Shown: piece by piece, positions 1-7,528 of the stretch
How positions within the stretch are numbered: position 1 is the stretch's first letter
How the letters are laid out: every line of letters starts with the position of its first letter
Assembly: GCA_029862005.1 (NCBI GenBank)
Contig: JAOTYD010000002.1
Span: 62,001 to 126,000 of the forward strand
DNA length: 64,000 bases
Source of the DNA: Gammaproteobacteria bacterium
GTDB lineage: Bacteria; Pseudomonadota; Gammaproteobacteria; GCA-001735895
Direction: 5' to 3'
The notes under the pieces: model-generated
The model's database searches: none
What the model saw: the letters and a program-made list of their open reading frames with translations, nothing else
Told to the model about the DNA's origin: nothing
Made by a program: the position numbers and the translations under genes

Positions 1-364
1 TGCGCTCGTTTATCTTTTTAAACTGGTCGATCAGCAGATCGCAATCCAGCTGGTTGGAGTCACAGAGCGCATCCATCTTGATGAAGATCTCGCCCTCTTT
101 TTTGACCACTTCCCTGCGTATCACGCTGGGGTGGGCCGGGTGATCTGCCGGCGTAAACGACCAGAGTATGTACTTGCCGTCACCCTTTTGATTGAATATT
201 GTCCAGCCCTCATGTTCCTTCATACCGGCACCGGGATCCGCCTTTAACATATTAAAAGCCTCCTCGATGGTCGCGTAGCCTATCGGCGAAGGTTCGGCTA
301 CCTGCTGCGCACCCAGTGCGGGTATATACAACAGTGCTACCAGGACTAAACTGTAGCGCTTCAT
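1..364 (-). CDS. Secreted hypothetical protein, 3' end outside window
   Basis: Only the first 121 codons lie in the window; the gene runs off the left edge, so the C-terminus is unseen. The ATG at 364 opens a typical Sec signal peptide: MKRY, a hydrophobic core, and a likely cut after ALG-A near residue 19-20. The mature part is small and hydrophilic, with a GDGKYILWSF segment (61-70) and two cysteines (101 and 108) that could form a disulfide in the periplasm. It lies 37 nt downstream of the cyclic-nucleotide-like gene on the same strand and may be co-transcribed with it. I do not recognise the family and assign no function. Confidence 0.7.
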   Translation of the reverse strand, partial: MKRYSLVLVALLYIPALGAQQVAEPSPIGYATIEEAFNMLKADPGAGMKEHEGWTIFNQKGDGKYILWSFTPADHPAHPSVIRREVVKKEGEIFIKMDALCDSNQLDCDLLIDQFKKINER

Positions 365-400
365 TATTTTTCCTCGCCGGTTACGGCACTATGACAGTCA

Positions 401-901
401 TCAGGTTCCCGTCTCGGCTATCCAGCCCGTGCCCTTGCCGATGACATCCTCGAGCAGTGCGATTTCACGCGCGAGTTCACGTGCCAGGTTGATCATCAGC
501 AATCCGAAATCAGCGGGGAAGTTTACATGCAGGTCATAGAATTGTTCACTGCTGATATCCAGAATTAAACTTTCTTCAGTGGCAACATCTATGCCATTGT
601 GGGGAATCAGCCCGATCATCAAATCAAAACCCACCTGATCGCCTGCGCAGAAATAGCGGGTCAGAACATCACTTTCCTCACTGTGTTTGTAAAATGCGAA
701 CTTACCCTGTAGCACCACCTGGAATTCTGCGGCAACCTGATTCAGACGGGCAATATACTCGCCCTTGGCATAGCGCTTGACAACACCATTATTTAGCAAA
801 TCAACGATGAACTCATCGGAAAGCGCACCGAAAGTGGATAGCTCCCGCAGGTAGGGGAGCCCGAGCGTTTCGATCGTTTTACCTGCATCCAGAATATCCA
901 T
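401..901 (-). CDS. Cyclic nucleotide-binding-like domain protein
   Basis: A 166-residue protein whose residues about 15-125 resemble the beta-roll of the Crp/Fnr cyclic-nucleotide-binding fold (AKGEYIARLNQ, then VVLQGKFAFYK, then FCAGDQVGFDLMIG). The usual phosphate-binding cassette with its conserved Glu and Arg is not visible, and there is no C-terminal helix-turn-helix. It is therefore more likely a sensor or protein-interaction module than a DNA-binding regulator. The start is the ATG at 901, preceded by GAGGTG at good spacing; an in-frame GTG lies one codon upstream. It is divergent from the Na/Pi cotransporter with about 90 nt between them. The ligand is unknown. Confidence 0.75.
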   Translation of the reverse strand: MDILDAGKTIETLGLPYLRELSTFGALSDEFIVDLLNNGVVKRYAKGEYIARLNQVAAEFQVVLQGKFAFYKHSEESDVLTRYFCAGDQVGFDLMIGLIPHNGIDVATEESLILDISSEQFYDLHVNFPADFGLLMINLARELAREIALLEDVIGKGTGWIAETGT

Positions 902-992
902 CACATCACCTCTGGCTATATTTATGTATCATACGGATTATTTGTCCGTTTCTGTTGATGTTAGACAATAAAAAACGAAGCCAGTTTTACTG

Positions 993-2759
993 ATGGAATA
1001 CAAACTTTTCGATTTTTTGACCTTGCTGGGTTCGCTCGGATTGTTTTTATACGGCATGAAGGTCATGAGCGATGCACTAATGGAGATAGCCGGCGATCGA
1101 ATGAGAAATATTCTGGCAAGCGCAACGTCTAATCCACTGTTTGCGGTGCTCACCGGATTTACCATTACTGCCGTCATCCAGTCTTCCTCCGCGACGACAT
1201 TAATGGTGGTCAGTTTTGCCAATGCCTCGCTGCTTTCGCTGACAGAATCCATCGGTGTCATCATGGGTGCAAACATCGGCACCACGGTTACTGCCTGGTT
1301 GATTTCCCTATTGGGTTTCAAGGTCAACATGGCAGCTATCGCGTTGCCATTGGTAGGCCTTGGATTTCTATTCAGCCTGAGTAAGCAAAAAAATCTCAGG
1401 CATTGGGGTTACTTCATCGTCGGTTTTGCGATTCTTTTTATCGGCCTGCAATACCTGAAAAATTCGGTGCCCGATATCAAATCCAGTCCCGAAGCGCTTG
1501 CCTTTCTCAGTGACTATACCAGTAAGGGTTACCTGTCGATTCTACTGTTTTTGTTTATAGGCACCTTGTTAACCGTGGTCATTCAATCTTCGAGTGCAAC
1601 CATGGCGATCACGATTATCATGTGTTTCGAAGGCTGGATTCCGTTCGACATGGCCGCCGCGATGGTATTGGGTGAGAATATCGGGACTACCATTACGGCC
1701 AACCTGGCGGCGCTGGTAGCGAACTACCGGGCCAAACGAACCGCCCGCGCCCATCTTATATTTAACATCTTCGGCGTGGTTTGGATGCTGGTTCTGTTTT
1801 TACCCATCATTCACGGCATCGGTTTCGCTGTCGAGACCCTGGAGGGTGCCTCACCTTTCGCCCAGGCAGCGGCTATTCCGGTGGCTCTGGCACTGTTTCA
1901 TACGACTTTCAATATTTGTAATACGGTTGTGATGATCCAGTTTATACCGATGATCGCTCGAATCGTTGTGCGCATGGTTCCGGAAGAAGTAGCGAAGACA
2001 GTCGTGATCGAGCAACCCCATTTTCTCGATAAGTCCTCGCTCAGTTATCCGCAAACAGGTTTGAAAGCCCTGCTTGACGAATCCCTGCGACTACTCGAAA
2101 AAACAGCCTTCAAGGTGATAACCCACGGGTTACACGTGCACCGTGAGGAATTCGAATCGGACAAAAAGATAAAACAGATTATCGAGAATATTCATCAGTT
2201 TGACCTGGACGTGGACGCCGTTTATTACAATAAATTCAAGAACATTTACGGCAAGATCGTCGAGTATGCGAACCAGCTACAGGGCAAATTTGACCTGGAT
2301 GAAGACAAGATCATGGCCATCAGGAGTATCTTGCGTGCCGACCGCATGCTAGTTGAAATTGTCAAGGATATTAAACCGTTACATACCAATATGAATCGAT
2401 ATTTAAATTCCGATAATGAATACATTCGTGCCGAATATAATAACTTGCGCAAATTGATCTTCAAGATCCTGCGTCTATCGCGCAAGGCCAGGTTGGTAAA
2501 ACGGGACCAGAAACATTTAGCCAAGGCCAGGAACTTGAGCGATCACCTGGATAAATATGATGTGTTAATGAATGGTACGATCGACCGACTTGTGCGTGAA
2601 CACCTGATCAACGCCGAAATGGCGACATCCTTAATGAACGATAGCGCGATCGCCATCCATATCGCACGCAACCTGGTCGAGGTTTCCTCGCTTTTATATT
2701 TACAGCGAGACAATTTCCAGGACGTCGACGAAGATGCCGATATGGCGATTGCGAGTTAA
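993..2759 (+). CDS. Na/Pi cotransporter family protein (NptA/YjbB type)
   Basis: A 588-residue inner-membrane protein. The first ~330 residues carry the two inverted Na/Pi-cotransporter repeats, each with the signature QSSSAT (in TAVIQSSSATT and TVVIQSSSATM) followed by a GANIGTT or GENIGTT motif. Residues about 350-580 are charged and helical and resemble the PhoU-like tail common in this family. The known family moves phosphate with sodium; E. coli YjbB is reported to export phosphate, so direction cannot be read from sequence. A CHAD-domain gene starts 50 nt downstream on the same strand and is probably co-transcribed, which suggests a link between phosphate flux and polyphosphate. Confidence 0.9.
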   Translation: MEYKLFDFLTLLGSLGLFLYGMKVMSDALMEIAGDRMRNILASATSNPLFAVLTGFTITAVIQSSSATTLMVVSFANASLLSLTESIGVIMGANIGTTVTAWLISLLGFKVNMAAIALPLVGLGFLFSLSKQKNLRHWGYFIVGFAILFIGLQYLKNSVPDIKSSPEALAFLSDYTSKGYLSILLFLFIGTLLTVVIQSSSATMAITIIMCFEGWIPFDMAAAMVLGENIGTTITANLAALVANYRAKRTARAHLIFNIFGVVWMLVLFLPIIHGIGFAVETLEGASPFAQAAAIPVALALFHTTFNICNTVVMIQFIPMIARIVVRMVPEEVAKTVVIEQPHFLDKSSLSYPQTGLKALLDESLRLLEKTAFKVITHGLHVHREEFESDKKIKQIIENIHQFDLDVDAVYYNKFKNIYGKIVEYANQLQGKFDLDEDKIMAIRSILRADRMLVEIVKDIKPLHTNMNRYLNSDNEYIRAEYNNLRKLIFKILRLSRKARLVKRDQKHLAKARNLSDHLDKYDVLMNGTIDRLVREHLINAEMATSLMNDSAIAIHIARNLVEVSSLLYLQRDNFQDVDEDADMAIAS

Positions 2760-2809
2760 GCAGCCAATACAGAGATGTTCCCCGACAGGATAACAAGGAT
2801 TTGATAGAA

Positions 2810-3598
2810 ATGAATTGCCTGGATAAATATCGCGGTAAACTCATTCGCCAGCTCAATCGGGACCTCCAAGTTATTCGCATCACCGCCGAAGAAGAGGCGG
2901 TCCACGATTTTCGAGTCGGGATGAAGCGGCTTACGGCGCTGTACTACTTCCTTAACGACGTCGATCCCGCGCTGAAAACCAGGAAACTGATCAAGCCCTA
3001 CCGTTCATTGGCAAAGTCGATCGGCGTTATTCGGGACGGGCATATCGTCGTGCATTTAATCCAGGAACTCGACGAAATAAGCCTGGTGGATAAAAAAAAC
3101 CTGATCAGCGCATTGCGAGTGAAAACCAGAAACGACTACCGGTTGCTCAAAAGATCGCTTCAGGCTGATACTCATACCCGGGTAAGAGTACCTACCATCC
3201 GGTCCATGGCCATTTCGGAAAGAGCCATCCTGCGCGAAAAACCCATGATACTAAATGTGCTTTTGTCCCAGATCATGAGCACTAGGCCACGCATGACCGC
3301 AGACCTGTGGCATAAAAAACGAATACTGCTGAAGCGGTACCACCATAAACTGGATGCATTTCAATTCTGCCCCGGCCATACCTTGGACGAAAGTGAACTG
3401 AAACAGATAAAGATACTGGAACAACTGCTGGGTGATTGGCATGACCGAGTCATCGCGGCAGAGATACTGCAAGTTCTCAATGGAGTTGAAACAGAAGCGG
3501 ACCACGCGATTACGGTTATGAGGAAACAGGACAAGTTACTGCTGGGATCGGCGAGAATTTACCTGAACAAGTTCAAACAATGGCACCAGAGCAACTAA
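2810..3598 (+). CDS. CHAD domain-containing protein
   Basis: A 262-residue, highly basic, all-helical protein matching the CHAD family: an early HDFRVGMKRL motif (conserved His, Arg and Lys) and repeated Arg/Lys-rich helices, with a second-half LLGDWHDR motif. CHAD domains bind inorganic polyphosphate. There is no linked CYTH domain, so this is a stand-alone CHAD protein. I chose the ATG at 2810 because AAGGA at 2795-2799 is well spaced for it; the in-frame TTG at 2801 is too close to that site. It follows the Na/Pi cotransporter closely, which supports a shared role in phosphate or polyphosphate handling, though that role is inferred. Confidence 0.85.
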   Translation: MNCLDKYRGKLIRQLNRDLQVIRITAEEEAVHDFRVGMKRLTALYYFLNDVDPALKTRKLIKPYRSLAKSIGVIRDGHIVVHLIQELDEISLVDKKNLISALRVKTRNDYRLLKRSLQADTHTRVRVPTIRSMAISERAILREKPMILNVLLSQIMSTRPRMTADLWHKKRILLKRYHHKLDAFQFCPGHTLDESELKQIKILEQLLGDWHDRVIAAEILQVLNGVETEADHAITVMRKQDKLLLGSARIYLNKFKQWHQSN

Positions 3599-3745
3599 TA
3601 ATCGAAGCAAGGGCAAATGTTAAGAACTGTTAAAAATCGTCACGAGCTCTTGTCACACCAGCCAAAGCTAATTAGTGTTGCATTGATGAGCGACCGAATG
3701 CGGTTGACTTATAAACTTTTCAATAAATTGTCGCCGGAGGAAAAC

Positions 3746-4621
3746 ATGAAATCGGCTAAAAAGGGTATTTACATGCAAAATTTAAATGGACTGGTTTGTC
3801 TGTTCGCACTGGCTGGCATATTCCATGCCCCGTTGCAGGCTCACGATAAGGCAGATTTGGGATATGTTCACGACAAAGATGGCGAGTTAATTCTCAATAG
3901 CCGTGGAGAATGTATAAGAACCAGTCACTGGAGGGCCGAAATCGCGATACCGAAATGTGAAGGTGTCGAGGAAGCAAAAGTTACTGATGCCGATCAGGAC
4001 GGAATTGCCGATGCTAGCGATAAATGCCCCGCTACTCCGGCTGGCGTCATAGTCGATGCGAAAGGCTGCGCAAAGGATTCGGATAAAGATGGAATTATGG
4101 ATTCGGCTGACAATTGTCCCGGTACAGCATCCGGTGTAGCAGTGGATAGCTCAGGCTGTAAAATAATTATAGCGTCAACTGCGCCTAAAGACACCGACAA
4201 CGACGGTATCGCAGACCTGAAAGATCAATGTCCCGATTCAAAACCGGGGGCAAGTGTCGATGCAAATGGGTGTGAGCTTAAAAAATCATTCGTGCTTGAA
4301 GGTGTCAATTTTGTAACCGGCTCAGATGAAATTACCGGGGCATCCAGGAGCGTGCTAGACCAGGTTGCCGAAACACTGATCAGGAACGGCGATGTCAATG
4401 TGGAAGTCGCGGGATATACCGACGACAGAGGTGAATCGAGTTTCAATCAGAACTTGTCTCAAAAACGTGCTGAATCTGTTATGGCATACCTGCGGTCATC
4501 TGGTGTTTCAGCTAATCGCATGAGAGCTAAAGGTTATGGCGAAGACAGTCCAATTGGCGATAATTCTACCTCTGCAGGACGTGCAATGAACCGACGCGTG
4601 GAACTCCATATAATCAAATAA
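3746..4621 (+). CDS. OmpA family protein with thrombospondin type 3 repeats
   Basis: A 291-residue envelope protein. The start at 3746 follows a strong GGAGG ribosome site (3736-3740); an upstream in-frame extension to 3617 lacks one. Residues 1-32 form a Sec signal peptide ending ...PLQA. Then come a short N-terminal segment with two cysteines and three calcium-binding thrombospondin type 3 units (DADQDGIADASDKCP, DSDKDGIMDSADNCP and DTDNDGIADLKDQCP). Residues ~180-291 are an OmpA C-terminal peptidoglycan-binding domain (GYTDDRG, NLSQKRAESV, NRRVELHI). No beta-barrel precedes the repeats, so it is probably a periplasmic or outer-membrane-associated linker to the wall. A clear terminator follows. 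Confidence 0.9.
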   Translation: MKSAKKGIYMQNLNGLVCLFALAGIFHAPLQAHDKADLGYVHDKDGELILNSRGECIRTSHWRAEIAIPKCEGVEEAKVTDADQDGIADASDKCPATPAGVIVDAKGCAKDSDKDGIMDSADNCPGTASGVAVDSSGCKIIIASTAPKDTDNDGIADLKDQCPDSKPGASVDANGCELKKSFVLEGVNFVTGSDEITGASRSVLDQVAETLIRNGDVNVEVAGYTDDRGESSFNQNLSQKRAESVMAYLRSSGVSANRMRAKGYGEDSPIGDNSTSAGRAMNRRVELHIIK

Positions 4622-4630
4622 TCGACTGTA

Positions 4631-4657
4631 GGGAAGAGTTTTTACTCTTCCCTTTTT
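4631..4657 (+). terminator. Rho-independent terminator after the OmpA-family gene
   Basis: GGGAAGAG and CTCTTCCC form an 8-bp stem around a short TTTTTA loop, followed by TTTTT, 10 nt past the stop codon at 4621. Confidence 0.9.
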
Positions 4658-4784
4658 GATCTCCAATTATTACGGATCAAAATCGATAAAATTAGCTCTA
4701 TAGTGTCGGGCAGAACATGGATGTGTGTGAGAGGCCTGACGCGATTTGTCGAACCAGAGGGTTGAATCTGACCTTAACTTTTCA

Positions 4785-4831
4785 CCAGCCATTAAAAAGG
4801 GTCCCTTGCAGGGGCCCTTTTTAATGGCTGG
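4785..4831 (-). terminator. Terminator of tRNA-Ser, near-symmetric
   Basis: A perfect 17-bp inverted repeat (4785-4801 with 4815-4831) surrounds a short inner CCC/GGG hairpin. Read on the minus strand, the core stem is followed by TTTTT, so it terminates the tRNA transcript. The tRNA-proximal arm includes the encoded CCA end at 4829-4831. The symmetry would allow termination in both directions. Confidence 0.8.
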
Positions 4832-4919
4832 CGGAGAGAGAGGGATTCGAACCCTCGATACGCTATTAACGTATACTCCCTTAGCAGGGGAGCGCTTTCG
4901 ACCACTCAGCCATCTCTCC
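4829..4919 (-). tRNA. tRNA-Ser(GCU)
   Basis: Read on the minus strand, the acceptor stem GGAGAGA (4919-4913) pairs with TCTCTCC (4839-4833), followed by a G discriminator and an encoded CCA. The anticodon loop CTGCTAA gives anticodon GCT, decoding AGC/AGU. A long variable arm typical of serine tRNAs and a GGTTCGAATCC T-loop are present; length is 91 nt with CCA. A serine tRNA beside csrA is the usual gammaproteobacterial arrangement. Confidence 0.97.
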
Positions 4920-5023
4920 GAATCTTGCGTATAAATTACAATGCAATAGCCAAATTAACAAGGCTATTGCAAAGTCTTTAATTCTATGGAAACGATGAAG
5001 CTCGTTTCAATTGGAGCCGAAAA

Positions 5024-5224
5024 TTATCCTTCGGCTGTATTTCCCAATTCTTCCTGCCCTTCCTCCGCCTTGATACGATCGTAGATTTCCTCACGATGCA
5101 CCGCCACTTCACGAGGCGCATTTACCCCAATCCTTACCTGGTTTCCCTTAACGCCGAGCACAGTTACCGTAACTTCGTCTCCAATCATTAAGGTTTCCCC
5201 GACACGCCGAGTTAATATCAGCAT
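5024..5224 (-). CDS. csrA: Carbon storage regulator CsrA
   Basis: A 66-residue CsrA/RsmA protein. It has the canonical start [10 protein letters not shown], the [20 protein letters not shown] strand pair, and the [13 protein letters not shown] segment with the RNA-contacting Arg near residue 44. The dimer binds GGA motifs in mRNA leaders and alters translation and stability. The start is the ATG at 5224, preceded by AGGA; upstream in-frame codons are not needed. It is downstream of lysC and upstream of tRNA-Ser on the same strand, as in many relatives. The 128-nt gap to lysC is large enough for its own promoter. Confidence 0.97.
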   Translation of the reverse strand: MLILTRRVGETLMIGDEVTVTVLGVKGNQVRIGVNAPREVAVHREEIYDRIKAEEGQEELGNTAEG

Positions 5225-5367
5225 TCCTATCTCTCCCAATCTGTATAACAGTAATCTAATCCTGTCTCCTTAGACAGATACCGTCTTTTTTATTGTTTTT
5301 ATGGTCTTTTCTCCGAACCAACGACAAGTTTAACCCATCTGAGTTGAGCGAAGCTAGTTGAAATATT

Positions 5368-6597
5368 TTATGGCTTTGTTTTCAGATCGAAGCCTTCGTG
5401 CAGGGCGCGCACGCCAAGCTCGAGGTATTTTTCATCCACAACCACCGAAATTTTAATTTCGGAGGTTGAAATCATCAGAATATTGATACCTTCATTCGCC
5501 AGAATCTCGAACATCTGGCTCGCAATTCCCGCGTGCGAGCGCATGCCGACACCGACGATCGAGATCTTGACGATCCTGTTGTTTCCGGAAACCTCCCGGG
5601 CTTTCATTCGCTTCGCCGTCTCTTCGAGTGATTCCAGTGCAGTATCGAAATCATCCCGATGAACCGTAAAAGTAAAGTCGGTCGTACCATCTGCACCGAC
5701 GTTTTGAACGATCATGTCGACTTCGATATTGGCATCGGAGATCGGGCCGAGTATCTGGTAAGCAACGCCAGGCGTATCGGATACACCGTTAATGGTTAAC
5801 TGGGCTTCGTCGCGATTAAACGCGATGCCCGATATCAAAGCTTGTTCCATAGTTTTATCCGTACCATATTCTGTGGTTATCAAGGTGCCATCGCCCGCTC
5901 CGAATGACGAGAGCACGCGCAACGGTACCTGGTATTTTTGTGCGAATTCGACCGCTCGAATTTGCAGCACTTTCGAACCGAGGCTCGCCATTTCCAGCAT
6001 TTCTTCAAAGGTGATGGTGTCCAGTCGGCGTGCTTGTGGCACCACCCGCGGGTCAGTCGTGTAAACACCATCAACGTCGGTGAAGACCTGGCATTCGTCG
6101 GCTTTCAGTGCAGCGGCCAGTGCCACGCCGGTCGTGTCCGAGCCACCGCGTCCCAGCGTTGTTATGTTGTTGTGTTCGTCGATCCCCTGGAATCCGGCAA
6201 CCACGACAATACGTCCTTGTTTGAGGTCATCGGTCATTTTGACATTATCAATCGATTTTATGCGGGCCTTGTTGTGCGCACTATCGGTCATGATCCTGGC
6301 CTGGCCACCGGTGTACGAGCGCGCCGGGTAACCTCGTTTTTCCAATGCCATTGCCAGCAGCGCTATCGTGACCTGTTCACCGGTCGTCAGCAGCACATCG
6401 AGTTCGCGTCCGCGCGCCTGCGGATCGACCTGCCGGGCAAGTTCTACCAGCCGATTGGTCTCTCCACCCATCGCCGAAACCACGACCACCATGTCATTAC
6501 CCGCGTCACGGTACGAGATCACCTTGTCGGCGACGGCCTTGATGCGCTCTATCGAGCCTACCGAAGTACCGCCAAATTTTTGCACCAGTAGTGACAT
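5368..6597 (-). CDS. lysC: Aspartate kinase
   Basis: A 409-residue aspartokinase that phosphorylates L-aspartate, the first step towards lysine, threonine, methionine and diaminopimelate. The N-terminal kinase domain begins with the signature VQKFGGTSVG and contains the TTLGRGGSDTT nucleotide and aspartate motif. Residues ~265-409 form two ACT domains for feedback control. The length and the monofunctional layout match the alpha/beta type LysC of Pseudomonas and relatives rather than the ThrA fusion. It lies between alaS and csrA, as expected, except that a TauE/SafE gene on the other strand separates it from alaS. No lysine riboswitch is visible in the short upstream region. Confidence 0.96.
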   Translation of the reverse strand: MSLLVQKFGGTSVGSIERIKAVADKVISYRDAGNDMVVVVSAMGGETNRLVELARQVDPQARGRELDVLLTTGEQVTIALLAMALEKRGYPARSYTGGQARIMTDSAHNKARIKSIDNVKMTDDLKQGRIVVVAGFQGIDEHNNITTLGRGGSDTTGVALAAALKADECQVFTDVDGVYTTDPRVVPQARRLDTITFEEMLEMASLGSKVLQIRAVEFAQKYQVPLRVLSSFGAGDGTLITTEYGTDKTMEQALISGIAFNRDEAQLTINGVSDTPGVAYQILGPISDANIEVDMIVQNVGADGTTDFTFTVHRDDFDTALESLEETAKRMKAREVSGNNRIVKISIVGVGMRSHAGIASQMFEILANEGINILMISTSEIKISVVVDEKYLELGVRALHEGFDLKTKP

Positions 6598-6737
6598 TGT
6601 CTTTCGACTGGACTCGCCGGGTTGAAAAAAAGACCGCGGATTATAGGAAATATGGATACATTTGTATAACGATATTCGTCATCGCGCGCGATCACTAATA
6701 GAATTCAACCTCTACCATTACCCTGTAATATCCACCT

Positions 6738-7523
6738 ATGTTTTCATTGCTCCAGTTTGATTGGCCCGTATTACTAGCCATCACCGCCGCATTGCTTTTC
6801 GCAGGGCTGATCCACGGTACCCTGGGACTTGGCTTTCCAATGGTAGCAACGCCGATTCTTGCCACGATGATGGACGTGCGCAGTGCAATACTGATCACCT
6901 TGCTACCGACCATGGCAGTCAACATCGCCAGTATTTTCAATAGCAAATCCTCCCTGAAAAACACGCGACAGTTTTGGCCGCTGGTTTTCTTTACCTTTAT
7001 CGGATCACTCGCCGGCACCGTCGTTCTGGCAGCCCTCGATCCCGCTCCGTTTCGCATCGTGCTGGCGGCATTAATCCTGTTATACCTGTGGAATAACCTG
7101 CGCATTCCAAAACCATGGCTCATCGACAACGCCATGCTGGCGATGGCGATTTTTGGATTGATTGCTGGTCTGGCGGCGGGTACCACCAATGTCATGGTCG
7201 CCGTTTTAATTGTTTACTTCCTCTCGCTGGAAACTCCCCGTTCGACCATGGTGCCTGCACTGAACTCATGCTTCCTGGTTGGCAAGGCTTCACAGATCGT
7301 CGTGCTTGCAGTCGCGGGGCTCGTCGGTTTCAGGTTAATGCTTGAAACGGCGCCGCTGGCAGTCGCTGCTGTCATTGCACTGCAGCTAGGACAACGTTTG
7401 CGGTCACGCATCGATGTCGGTACTTACCAGGCCATTCTGCGTAAATTGTTGCTGATCCTGGCGATTGTATTGATTTACCAGTTTTTGTCTGAAACAAACC
7501 TTGTCCCGGGATTATCCGGTTAA
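6738..7523 (+). CDS. TauE/SafE family sulfite exporter-like permease
   Basis: A 261-residue integral membrane protein with about eight hydrophobic segments and the internal duplication typical of TauE/SafE (PF01925): an early GLIHGTLGLGFPMVATP motif and a mid-protein GLIAGLAAGTTNVMVAVL motif. Characterised members export sulfite or organosulfonates, but the family is broad and the substrate here is not proven. It sits alone on the plus strand between lysC and alaS, 5 nt from the alaS stop, breaking an otherwise conserved cluster. Its presence 4.6 kb from the molybdenum enzyme at 12960 is suggestive of sulfur metabolism but is not evidence of a shared pathway. Confidence 0.88.
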   Translation: MFSLLQFDWPVLLAITAALLFAGLIHGTLGLGFPMVATPILATMMDVRSAILITLLPTMAVNIASIFNSKSSLKNTRQFWPLVFFTFIGSLAGTVVLAALDPAPFRIVLAALILLYLWNNLRIPKPWLIDNAMLAMAIFGLIAGLAAGTTNVMVAVLIVYFLSLETPRSTMVPALNSCFLVGKASQIVVLAVAGLVGFRLMLETAPLAVAAVIALQLGQRLRSRIDVGTYQAILRKLLLILAIVLIYQFLSETNLVPGLSG

Positions 7524-7528
7524 CAGGG

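Noticed and set aside
4746-4934. Short open frame over tRNA-Ser
   Set aside because: It overlaps the tRNA and its terminator on the other strand and has no ribosome site or homology.
5938-6591. Long open frame opposite lysC
   Set aside because: It is antisense to a well-conserved gene with all motifs intact and has no recognisable family. It reflects the codon bias of lysC.
6598-6737. Lysine riboswitch upstream of lysC
   Set aside because: The gap is only ~140 nt, carries a divergent gene's promoter region, and shows none of the conserved riboswitch helices.
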